A stretch of DNA of 64,000 bases from Lodderomyces elongisporus (lineage: Eukaryota; Ascomycota; Pichiomycetes; Serinales; Debaryomycetaceae). The stretch lies in assembly GCF_030384665.1 (NCBI RefSeq), contig NC_083673.1:3233501-3297500 (forward strand), written 5' to 3'. Each line of letters starts with the position of its first letter. The stretch's first letter is position 1. Shown piece after piece: positions 1 to 8,859 of the stretch. The position numbers and the translations under genes were made by a program. The notes below the pieces were generated by a model. That model searched no databases. It was not told the DNA's origin and saw nothing but the letters and a program-made list of their open reading frames with translations.

Positions 1-1597
1 CATCAGTAAACCCAATGGAGAGTTTGTGCGCATCTTGGAATGGCAACCCGAGTAGTACCTGACCAACAGGAATTTGCTCGTGCAAATAGAGGATTGCAGG
101 TAAGGAGATGAAATGGACAGTAACATCTAAAAACACTCCCTGAGTAATTGCTTTGGTGTCATTATTAACACCTTGAACAAATACTGGCTGGCTCAAGGGA
201 AAAGGCTTAATTGGTAACCCTTTTAGTGTTTGCGGGTTGATCAAACTCAACTGGGCCGCGGTGTCGTATTTCATTTCTATCCTACGGCCATGTATGGATG
301 CGGGGAAACAGAGTAGTTCTTGAGTGACCCCTGGTTGGTGGTAGCCTGTCGAAGTGGTCGTCAGATTTACTTCAGTAACAACTGGTTTCTTCTTGAACTT
401 GGCAATACCATCCTTAAGGGCTTTCTGCAAAACATCTCTGTCAACCAACATAGCTTTAGTACTTTCTCTCATCATGGCTCGAGCATCATCGTGCATTCCC
501 AAATACTTCGAAAGATCCATAAACACGAAGAAGTTATGTTTCATGGCATCTTTGAATGCAGCCTGTTTGTCTAGTATGGTCAATTTACTAGTACGTACTC
601 GGCGCTGACTTTTCCGCTGTGGATCAGTGGAATCGTCAGCAAGGTGGTGTGGTTGGTCGGACGTTGCACTTAATTTGGCAAGCTCATCTAGCTGATTCTC
701 TCTCAAGATGTCTTCGACACTAAAGAGTTTAATTGAATCGTCAGCCACTGGGGAGTCAACTCCATCATCAGCGGTAGCATTTGCCTGTTCCTCATTAAGT
801 GGTTCATTAACAACAACGTCAGATTTCACCTTAGGCACTTCTTCTTGAGGGTGACTCATCATGTTTCCATTCTCCGGTGGCGTAGAAGTCTGTTCAATTC
901 CTTTTCCTTCGGATAGGAATAACTTTAACTCTTCATCAGGATCTACGGTGTCCTCCATGGCTAGGTTTTCTAATTCCCTATCCATTGTCAGTGCGGAGGG
1001 TTCGAACCGAATACCAGCCGAGCTAGGTTCTTCATACTCGTAGTCTGGGTCTACGTCTATGTTTTCATCTGGAAACTGGAGTTCCAGGAATGGTAAATGT
1101 GAGTCATAGGGTGGAGACTGCTCTCCGATCGGCGGGGACTCAGTGTCTAATTCCCGTCGGGACTCCTGCATAGATTGCTCTGTTACAGGGCTAGGTGCGC
1201 TTTCACGCTCCACTCTCTCCATCTCCTGCCGTTGTCTAACTGCTGCATTGAGTTGCTGTTTCACCTTATCAGCCTTCAACTTATTGTGAGCATCTTTTCG
1301 CGAGCTAGGGAGATGGGCTTTCTTCGCAGTCCAATCCTTCACTACCTTCTTAGCAGATTGAGCATTGGCTGCGTGCACCAAGTAAACCGGGACGTCATCA
1401 ATCATGATGGGTCCGGGTTTAATCACTTCATCTATTGAATCAGACATTATATGAGAATTAGATTGCATCACTTCTGTCGGTAATCGTTCGTGGTGGGTAT
1501 TTTCTCTAGAGTTACTAGTGACTGTACTCTTAGGAATAACCTCTACCTCCATAACTTGTGCTGCCTTGGACTTACTTTGTTGGGGGCGTGCGATGCC
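1..1597 (-). CDS. pol: retrotransposon Pol frame (partial): linker and aspartic protease
   Basis: This frame is open from the gag overlap to the window edge and lies +1 relative to gag, so it needs a ribosomal frameshift. The first 440 or so residues after the shift are charged, Ser/Glu/Asp-rich and without a recognised domain. The protease follows: codons 254-265 encode Asp-Thr-Ala-Ala, preceded by an I-E-M-K-Y strand and followed by Q-L-S-L-I, which matches the retropepsin active-site loop D-T/S-G-A with Ala for Gly. About 70 residues later comes V-L-L-G-L-P-F (near 40-60), matching the hydrophobic I-L-G segment of the flap-to-C-terminal core. The end is cut by the window. No stop codon was seen in the translated stretch. 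Confidence 0.7.
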
Positions 1598-3332
1598 TCG
1601 CATTAGAACTTAGAGATTTCAAGCTCAGGTGTTTTAAAAGGGGACACTTATAGAAATCCATGACCAACGGTTCACCGTTTGCTAAGTAATACTTCCCATC
1701 GACTTTCTTTACCAACTTTTCATCCAAAGCAGTCACCAATAAGTGGCAACTATCAACAGTGTGTCTGTACTTTCCACAAAAATTACATTTAGTAGTCTTT
1801 TGTGATTTGTCACCTTTAGACACCAGTGTAGTACCGGCATCTTTTTCTTCGTCATCTGAGATAAGATGCATCCTCGTTTGAAATGTTGCATTAACAGCAT
1901 CCCAGATCCTCTCAAATGTCAAATCGTATGATTTGACACCTTGAATGATTTTATCGTTAGGTTTATTCTTGAGGAGTCCAAGGCCAATCTTTATGATCGA
2001 CGCATCTTCAAACGTGACTATTGGTCCAGTCCTTCCCGGCTTTTCGATTTTAACTTCCGGGGTCATATACATGATTATTTGATCCATGACACTACCCATC
2101 CTTTCGAAAAGGGTCTTAAAGATTGAGATCCATGTTTCCTGTGCTAGGTGAGATGTATTGGTGATCCTCAAATACTTTTTGACAGCAATACCAATAATGG
2201 TCATTTTCACTCTAGGATTATGTTTCTTTTTCAAAGCATCATGGATAGCAGTCATAACATCAGTAACTTGGTTCGTTTCTGGAGGAGTGCCCCCATTGCC
2301 CAAGATAGGTAAGTAATCAACCACCGGTTGTTCAAAGGGGCCCTCACTCTTACATGACATCTCAATCATGTCCTTCAACGACTCTGACTTCGTCAAATTA
2401 GCTCCGTTCCTTAACTCATTAATGATGAGCTTATCAGGAACACCGTAGGTGTGTTTGTGCCACAAAACCGACTTTAACCAGAACATGAAACCTTCCTCAT
2501 CGGAGAACTTCAAAGGGACACGTTTTGCAATGTCATACTGACCGAGTGCCATATTGTCATTTTGAGTTCTCCCTTGTTTGGCAAGGAGTTTGTCGTAGTA
2601 CGCCATGAATGCCTTTTCGACAGCTATGTCTGGGACTCGAATGTATGGAATTACCCTGACGTCTTCCCCATGAGGGTACCTCTGTCTTGCCTCGTTTATG
2701 ATTTGACAAGCTTCTTCATGGCCTTCAACCCAGAATCCGCTATGGACTACTTCTCCATGGTAAAGGATACCATCGTAAGATGCAACAGATCTATCAGATC
2801 CATAAGCACTAGGAGTACCACTTTGACGGGATTGGTGAGTCAAGGGTGAAGCGAGTGAGTGTGGCCTCGAGGTAGGGAAGTTACGTCCTGGTGAAAATGT
2901 GTGTTCTTCCGGATGAACTTTCATTTGCACGTCAGTTGGCAGGGTTATGCTGTTGTTATCATCCGAAATCTGGGCCTTGTTAGCCTCATCGTTCCTAGCT
3001 GGTACAGGAGTGCTAAGTTGCGGGACTGTTTGAATCATAGCGGCTTTAAACATAGCAGTCATTTGTTTCATCTGCTCTTGCATCATCATCATCTCAGATT
3101 TCAAGTCTAAGATCTCGTTAATCTCAACCTGATTTATTTGAGGAGCTTCTGTCCTTTTCAAACCAGGAGATTCATCTTCACCTTCGCTCATATCGGCTCT
3201 TCCCGAGGTAGAAATAGACTGCCCGGAAATTGAAGATGAGTCGACACCAGCAAGGTCTGGTTTACTTGGACCAGGGTTGATACTCCTTGGAGTAGGATTA
3301 GAGGTCTTAGAATCTTTTGTTGAAGATGACAT
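1572..3332 (-). CDS. gag: retrotransposon Gag protein with CCHC zinc knuckle
   Basis: A 586-residue structural protein, expected to form the virus-like particle and package the element RNA. The N-terminal 80 residues are Ser/Pro-rich and probably disordered, and a Met/Gln-rich stretch near residues 80-110 could be coiled coil. The middle has the helical character of a capsid region. C516-x2-C519-x4-H524-x4-C529 is a CCHC knuckle of the nucleocapsid type, with Tyr-Arg where many knuckles have x-Gly. The stop at 1572-1574 follows a short overlap with the pol frame. The frame is uninterrupted over 1.76 kb, so the copy may be young. I recognise the class, not the family. Confidence 0.8.
   Translation of the reverse strand: MSSSTKDSKTSNPTPRSINPGPSKPDLAGVDSSSISGQSISTSGRADMSEGEDESPGLKRTEAPQINQVEINEILDLKSEMMMMQEQMKQMTAMFKAAMIQTVPQLSTPVPARNDEANKAQISDDNNSITLPTDVQMKVHPEEHTFSPGRNFPTSRPHSLASPLTHQSRQSGTPSAYGSDRSVASYDGILYHGEVVHSGFWVEGHEEACQIINEARQRYPHGEDVRVIPYIRVPDIAVEKAFMAYYDKLLAKQGRTQNDNMALGQYDIAKRVPLKFSDEEGFMFWLKSVLWHKHTYGVPDKLIINELRNGANLTKSESLKDMIEMSCKSEGPFEQPVVDYLPILGNGGTPPETNQVTDVMTAIHDALKKKHNPRVKMTIIGIAVKKYLRITNTSHLAQETWISIFKTLFERMGSVMDQIIMYMTPEVKIEKPGRTGPIVTFEDASIIKIGLGLLKNKPNDKIIQGVKSYDLTFERIWDAVNATFQTRMHLISDDEEKDAGTTLVSKGDKSQKTTKCNFCGKYRHTVDSCHLLVTALDEKLVKKVDGKYYLANGEPLVMDFYKCPLLKHLSLKSLSSNARHRTPPTK
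1595..1601 (-). promoter_or_regulatory. putative programmed +1 frameshift site GCG-AGG-C
   Basis: Read on the minus strand, the gag frame is ...AAT GCG AGG CAT..., and the pol frame reads GGC after skipping the A. Ty3 uses GCG-AGU-U and Ty1/Ty2/Ty4 use CUU-AGG-C, so this heptamer combines the Ty3 P-site codon with the Ty1 A-site codon and following C. It lies in the 38-nt interval where both frames are open (a pol-frame TAA ends just upstream at about 1610, and gag stops at 1572). Function is inferred from known Ty sites. Confidence 0.6.
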
Positions 3333-3435
3333 TTGTAGTAGAAGTTTTTCAAGTTTTTGGAATAATATTTTGCTTGAATGTAATATGTGATATACTTGGT
3401 GTTAAACTTTTTGGTGAAATGTTTTTATGGTAGAT

Positions 3436-4874
3436 AAACCCTTTGTTCCAAATTATCAAGGGTTTCGTTCAATCAATCTCGGGAATACTTATAGTTCTCG
3501 TCACGCGAGTAAGAGGTCGTGGACAACAATTTTTGTTGAGTAGGGTGAAAATTTTTCACCAGCGCATAGTCGTGTATCCTGGCCTCATCTTAAAAATTTT
3601 GTCGACAATAAATGAGTGCCTCGGATTTGACTCCTCCTATATAGCAGGCGCTAAGTCAGTATCTCTAATAAAGTGATGATTGAACGACCTATTGAAACAC
3701 TGTAGTTTCATAATAATAATTGGTTGCTTCTTTCGGGATGCAATTCTGTCTTTCTCTCAAGATGCTATATAGTCTTTCTTGCGAGATGCAATTTAGTCTT
3801 TCCCTCGGTAGTTACCATCTCCGCCGTTTTTATCTGGTGTAATTCTACCTCACCGATAACCCGTGTAGTTTGTTTAGTCTGCTACCATCATACTCAGATG
3901 AGTCCGTAGACAGTAATGATGATTTCTTAAACGCTGCTTTAACGGTGCTTATTTACCTTCTAGAATGTAATAAGTCTTTTTTAAAAAAATGATATAAACC
4001 CAAATTAGGGATGTGGTCATTATCCTAAAAATACTTTCCTCGATCTTTGCACCAATTGAGGGTAGCCACCTATACCCGTGCAATCTTCGGTACTCGTTTC
4101 AACGCCATGCCTATCACACGTACAGCCTTCAAACTATAGCCAAGTCAGCAGACACGACTCTATTCGGTCTATAGTTGCACTCTGTCTAACGTCTACAACC
4201 TTCGCCCTTTGTCAACTGATGGGTGAATATTCCATCATAAAGTGTTGACAGTATACGCTATTTGATATTTTCTGGTGTAGTCTCGGATACGTCCCGATGA
4301 CTACGATGCATTATGTTCCATTGGACTAAACTCGCATAGTTCTCCAATGAGGAGTAGCTCCTCCTTTAAACTGTAGTTCACAATAGTGAAGCTATTAATT
4401 CGTGGATAGGAGATTTACTCTTCCACAGGTCCTTCTCATAAATGATATTGACCAAATGTTGAAATGCCAAGGTATTGAAATGTCATGATCATTCAATATC
4501 CTGGTCGACAATACTGCTTAACAGTAGCCTCAACCAATGTATCAATTACTTGAAATATTAGGTAACCATATCAAATCATTCAAACAACATGATTTGCAAG
4601 GATTTGAGGTCCTCACTCTGGTCGCCATTCTGTCGCATAGCACTGTCACAAGTAACAAGTGTACGACTGCTGAGCATCGGTTTGAGCTGGTAGCTCACCG
4701 ATACCAGCGGTTTGAGTTCGTGACTTGATAGGCTATATTCCAACTAAGTGTAATTGTCAATGATCGCACCTATAAAGGTCTCAATGCTCATAAGTTAAGA
4801 GAGTAAATTGTCTCATACAAAGTCACTAGTAAGGAGAATCGTGAGAGTATACACTCTGCACGTTCACCTAGTGA
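3436..4874. repeat. cluster of inverted repeats (potential stem-loops)
   Basis: Arms seen by eye: 3436-3443/3458-3465 (8 bp), 3524-3529/3533-3538 (6 bp), 3544-3551/3553-3560 (8 bp), 3693-3698/3705-3710 (6 bp), 4132-4139/4169-4176 (8 bp), 4277-4304 (6+4 bp with one bulge), 4319-4325/4343-4349 (7 bp), 4349-4354/4358-4363 (6 bp), 4402-4406/4422-4426 (5 bp), 4471-4501 (9 bp, one bulge), 4512-4516/4522-4526 (5 bp), 4572-4579/4589-4596 (8 bp), 4676-4702 (6+5 bp, 3-nt loop) and 4840-4862 (9 bp, one bulge) nested in 4823-4829/4868-4874 (7 bp). Confidence 0.7.
3737..3808. repeat. three imperfect 24-bp tandem repeats
   Basis: Three consecutive 24-bp units each start with GATGC (3737, 3761, 3785) and share a GTCTTTC core. 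A partial unit seems to precede them. They lie 400-480 bp upstream of the gag start, where an LTR promoter or leader would be, so they may be element regulatory repeats. Confidence 0.6.
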
Positions 4875-6166
4875 TTTGTGTTCAATGTAGTTGACCGTAT
4901 AAAATCTATATTTTACCGATATTTCTATATAATAGTGATAAGTTAATTTTACCACTTCTCGTTCCTATTTATATAAACTCATCTTGTTTGAAGTTTCAAG
5001 TTTCCTATGTCGTGCAATATTCTCCAAATATTCACTTAGCGGAAACGAGGGCACAGAGCGTCCAATGTGTGTCGCACTGTGACAGCAGCTTTTGCTTTGT
5101 TTTGTCTACAGAAGTAGCAAAAGATCTGTATTTCCCGCGTTTTACTAAAGTCCTGCAAGAAGGAATATTTTAGAGATACAATGGATGCCACATAGCGATT
5201 CAAATGAATTGCAAAGTACCCATAGTTCCACAAAGTGGAGATTCGTATCAAACCTAATATTAAGATGCATCTGACAATCTACTTATTTCCAGTGTAAATT
5301 GTAGAATCTGAATAGCAGACATTAGCCAAATTGAAAATTCATAGACTTTAGTCAAATATATAATACATATTTTAAGATCAAAATAGCTATAACGTAATTC
5401 CGTGAATATTCGGAAGAAATGATGACTCTACCATATAACAGAGTTCCCCTCCACCCCCACGCCAATTCCTTTTACTTAAGAACTTTATGAGATACCTTGC
5501 ACATTAAACTGAAACGCTTTACTATGACCAAAGGGTAATAATACTCAACACCATTTTACCATAATTACACTCCACGTGTACCGAACTTATTCACAGGTTT
5601 CAGCCTGCAAGGTAGCGAAGTTTAGTGCACAGCAGTTGCACACTTACGTTATGAAACGTTGCTATGTGACAATAGGGTCAGTTTGTAGTTCATATGAGAA
5701 CTGATATATATATATGTCTATTAAAAAAAGCTTTTCAATAGTAGAGTTATGTCTCATTTCGTTTCTTCAAATGTTATTTTTCTGATTTTTTTTTTCTTTT
5801 ATGTTTAATTTTTTTGATCAATTTTGTCAACATGCCTCAAGAATATGAAAGGATAGCCCAAGTTGTTGATAAAACAATTTTTTCAAACTCTGCTTAATTT
5901 AGTCTTGTATTTATCTATTAGTTCCAAAGCTTCTAATTTTTCAGTCTTTGTTATTATTTTTCTTTTTTCTCCATCTTCCATCTTCCATTTTCCTTACTTT
6001 TCAAGTTTAATTTTTAACTTTGGATTTCATGTAGAATAGATATGTGATGATGGAGTGACTTTTACTTGGCAGGATGTATCAATCAGACACTTTCTATCAA
6101 AATTCTCTATCACCTTAGATAAAAATTTTCAAGTATTTTTTCAAAGTACACAATTCTATAAACCAT

Positions 6167-7645
6167 TTATTCGAGGCCAAATTCGATTTTAACAGCCTTA
6201 CCAAACTTTTGTATACCAAAAACTAATTGGTCAAGAGGAACGGCAGCGTATGTTCCTCTAAAGAACACATGAGTGTCGTGTGATGGGTTATGAGGCAAGT
6301 TCTTTTGTGGAGGAGTGGATTGACCTTCACTCTTGAACCATGATCCTGGAATCATCAATGTACCTTGTTTGATACTTTGCTCGTAAATCAATGTCTCAAT
6401 CTTGCGTGCATCCAGGCCCAACTCTTTGAATTTGGGGTGTTTAGAGACATCGAGTGTAATGGTAAAGAACATACCTGCAACTGGTGGCACGTAGGATGTG
6501 ATATCTTTTGGCAAGTTTTCGGCAATCGCATCAATTGCAACGTCACGCTTGTGGGTGTATTCGGCCCGCAAACCAATCAACCAGTCCAAATAACCAGATT
6601 GTCCCCAGTTTTGCAATAATCCATTGGTAAGACTCAGGGTAAAACCAGATGGACATTGAATTGAGACTTCATGCAACCTGAGGAATCTTTCGAGTAAGTT
6701 GGCTTGACCCACAATCCATCCGAATCTCAAACCAGGTGCGAGGACTTTTGAGAAGGAGTCTAATCTAATAACCCTACCCTCGGTATCCATAGAGATAAAA
6801 GAAGGAACCAAAGCCTTGATAAATTCCTCGTGACCATGAACGTGTTTGCCCTCTCTCTTGGACTTGTCACTCGTGTAAGTTTCCATTTGCAAGAAATAGT
6901 ATGGCTCGTCTTCAACAATGATAAAGTCGTACTTGCATGCAATCTTGTAAATTTCCCTTCTTCTCTCTGCACTCAAACAAGAGCCTGTTGGGTTTTGACC
7001 CGTTGAGATAGTGTACAATAATTTGGGTTTGTTGCCAATCCAATGGGCCATCAAGTTTTCCAATGCGCTTGGAATGATACCATATTCATCCATTGTAACC
7101 GGTACAGTGTTGATGCCTTGTCCATTGGCAGTTTCCAAAGCAGATGAGAAGGAAAACTCTTCAACCAAAATGGTGTCACCTCTAGAGCAAAAAGTTCTCA
7201 ATGTAGAGTCCCATGACTCAGTATTACCAACTGTAACTATCAAGTCCCAGTCTTTGTATGGCACATTGTGAATCATTTCAGTGTGCTCTTTCAAAAACTT
7301 GACAATCTCTGGCATACCTTCAGTATAACCATATTGCAATGATCTTGCCAACTCCACTTGGTTCTCGCCATTTTCGTCGGCTTTCTTGTACACCTCAATT
7401 GTTGCTTTATTATCCTCAGTCAATGGTGCACCAATACCACGTGTAAATGAAGGTGTTGGGATATCGGCGGTCACTTTATTAAATGGAAAATAGTCAGACA
7501 AGGGCAATCCTCCTCCCAAGAAAGTCATCCCTGGTAATTTATAGTATTTGAAAGCATCCTTTAATGGTGAGTTTTGTCTTGATTTGGCTTCGGCCGACAA
7601 CAAATGTCTCAAATCTTTTGCCTCGTGTACTTGCTCTTTTGTCAT
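6167..7645 (-). CDS. ARO8: aromatic amino acid aminotransferase (Aro8-like)
   Basis: A 492-residue PLP-dependent class I transaminase that exchanges amino groups between aromatic amino acids (and alpha-aminoadipate in yeast) and 2-oxo acids. It acts in the last step of Phe/Tyr synthesis and the first step of the Ehrlich pathway. The S-F-S-K-V-L-A-P-G-L-R-F-G motif holds the PLP lysine K300, N-P-T-G and E-D-E-P-Y-Y-F motifs are present, and the length is close to yeast Aro8 (500). The open frame extends 56 codons further upstream, but that part is a hydrophobic Phe-rich translation of T/A-rich leader. The ATG at 7643-7645 starts M-T-K-E-Q, as expected for the family. It is divergent from RAD5, with a TGAGTCA site 181 bp upstream. 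Aro9 is the main alternative. Confidence 0.88.
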   Translation of the reverse strand: MTKEQVHEAKDLRHLLSAEAKSRQNSPLKDAFKYYKLPGMTFLGGGLPLSDYFPFNKVTADIPTPSFTRGIGAPLTEDNKATIEVYKKADENGENQVELARSLQYGYTEGMPEIVKFLKEHTEMIHNVPYKDWDLIVTVGNTESWDSTLRTFCSRGDTILVEEFSFSSALETANGQGINTVPVTMDEYGIIPSALENLMAHWIGNKPKLLYTISTGQNPTGSCLSAERRREIYKIACKYDFIIVEDEPYYFLQMETYTSDKSKREGKHVHGHEEFIKALVPSFISMDTEGRVIRLDSFSKVLAPGLRFGWIVGQANLLERFLRLHEVSIQCPSGFTLSLTNGLLQNWGQSGYLDWLIGLRAEYTHKRDVAIDAIAENLPKDITSYVPPVAGMFFTITLDVSKHPKFKELGLDARKIETLIYEQSIKQGTLMIPGSWFKSEGQSTPPQKNLPHNPSHDTHVFFRGTYAAVPLDQLVFGIQKFGKAVKIEFGLE

Positions 7646-8859
7646 GACTAGTGATGTTTTACAAACACGTGGTTTTTTTTGGTTATTTATCTCTTGGGTA
7701 AAAGAGTTTAAAAAATTGATAAAAAGAAAAGGAATTGATAATAAACGTAAGCAAATACCTCCTTTATATACTAATTGAAAAAAATTGAAAAAAGAAAAGA
7801 AAACAAAAAACAAAAACAGCTTAAGTGAGTCAGTTTTATCTTCGAGTTGATGACAAATTTTTGGGGGGAAAAAAAATAGTAATAAAAAAAAAAGATAAAA
7901 AAATTAAACCATTCGCGCTCGCGCTCGCGCTAGTATCTGTAGTTGTCGCTTTGTCTCTATCACTTTCTGTCTTTGGCCTAGTGATAAGCGGAACCGCACA
8001 ACCGCACAACGGCACGACAGCACAACCGCTAAACTATCTAAGCTGTTTTAACTACCCAATACTGGCTTGAATGAAATAAAGCAAAATGAAATAAAGAATA
8101 GAAAAGAAAAGAAAAGAAAAAAAGAGAAGAGAAAAGGGTTGGGATGATAAGGATATGCTGGCACAATGAAACAGACTGAAAAAATTACCTAGCATACATT
8201 TCTTACCTCAATTTAAACCTTAAGAGTTATTGGAAAATATATTGTTTTAGCTGGAAGGGAATGAGTAAAGTTATCATCAGTGCTGCGAGGAATAAGGAAT
8301 GCGCAATGCGAAATGCGGAAAGAAACTGCTATCGACGGATATTGCACAATATGATTATGTAATCAATCAAAGGTTTGATAAGCGGCATTGGATGAGTCTT
8401 ATTTGTCGTGTTTTCCCATTAATTTATTGACACTTTTTTAAACTCTTTATGAATCTGGCGGATATCTTTTCCATAAAAATGAATACTGATAGCTTGGTTT
8501 AATACTTTGACAAGCTTGAGAAACATGAAATCGTTATTGTTGTGATACTAAAGATAGCAGCACGGAATTAGTTGGAAATGAAAAAAAATGTACCAACACA
8601 ATTAATAAGATGAGCTTTGCCGTTTATCCCAATTTTCATTTTCATTTTCATTTTGTTTCCCTTTTTCTTTTTGTTGTATTAATTTTTTTTTTTCCCTCTG
8701 TCTTTGATTTCATGCTCCAGTTTCTCTTCTCTTCTCTTCTCTTGTTAATTTTATTTGGCTTTTTTTTTTCCTTGTATCAATAATTTACTTTTGGATCTAC
8801 TTTTCTCGCCCGACTTGTAACTTCAGTAGGTGATTGAACACATCGTAATCATTATTCAT
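7646..8859. other. divergent promoter region between ARO8 and RAD5
   Basis: A 1.2-kb shared upstream region. It holds a CACGTG in the ARO8 leader (7666-7671), the Gcn4-type site, a short CGCTCG repeat (about 7914-7931), a run of short AACCGCACAACGGC-like repeats (about 7990-8030), ATTTTC repeats (about 8634-8655) and CTTCT repeats just before RAD5. I saw no gene. Confidence 0.6.
7826..7832. promoter_or_regulatory. Gcn4-type site TGAGTCA upstream of ARO8
   Basis: A perfect Gcn4/AP-1 heptamer lies 181-187 bp upstream of the ARO8 ATG. In yeast ARO8 is under general amino acid control. The site is predicted from sequence only. Confidence 0.45.

Larger units (their letters stand above)
1..4980 (-). 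mobile_element. 5' half of an LTR-retrotransposon, probably Ty3/gypsy-like
   Basis: A Gag frame with a retroviral zinc knuckle is followed by a pol frame in +1 with an aspartic protease motif, the order found in LTR-retrotransposons. The element runs leftward, so reverse transcriptase, RNase H, integrase and the 3' LTR would lie beyond position 1. The 5' boundary is not resolved: DNA from about 3333 to 4980 differs from ordinary intergenic DNA here (few homopolymers, many stem-loops), and a TATA-like box in minus orientation lies near 4965-4976. I could not identify the LTR ends or a convincing tRNA primer-binding site. Assignment to Ty3/gypsy rather than Ty1/copia is an inference, because integrase and RT are outside the window. 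Confidence 0.75.
3333..6166. other. 2.8 kb without genes: retroelement 5' region, then ordinary intergenic DNA
   Basis: From 3333 to about 4980 this is probably the LTR and leader of the minus-strand element. It holds three 24-bp repeats (3737-3808) and a dense set of stem-loops. From about 5000 to 6166 it holds the downstream flank of ARO8, with oligo-T/A runs increasing after 5700. No tRNA gene, which often flanks such elements, was recognised, and no further coding frame is convincing. Confidence 0.6.

Noticed and set aside
990..1015. GGGTTCGAACCG resembling a tRNA B box
   Set aside because: It lies in the open pol frame, and no A box or acceptor stem pairs with it.
3330..3600. TGG-beginning stretches on the minus strand as a tRNA primer-binding site
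   Set aside because: None matched a tRNA 3' end I could name with confidence, so neither PBS nor LTR end is called.
7646..7813. N-terminal extension of ARO8 in the same frame
   Set aside because: Phe/Leu-rich translation of T/A-rich leader DNA; the family start M-T-K-E is the ATG at 7643-7645.
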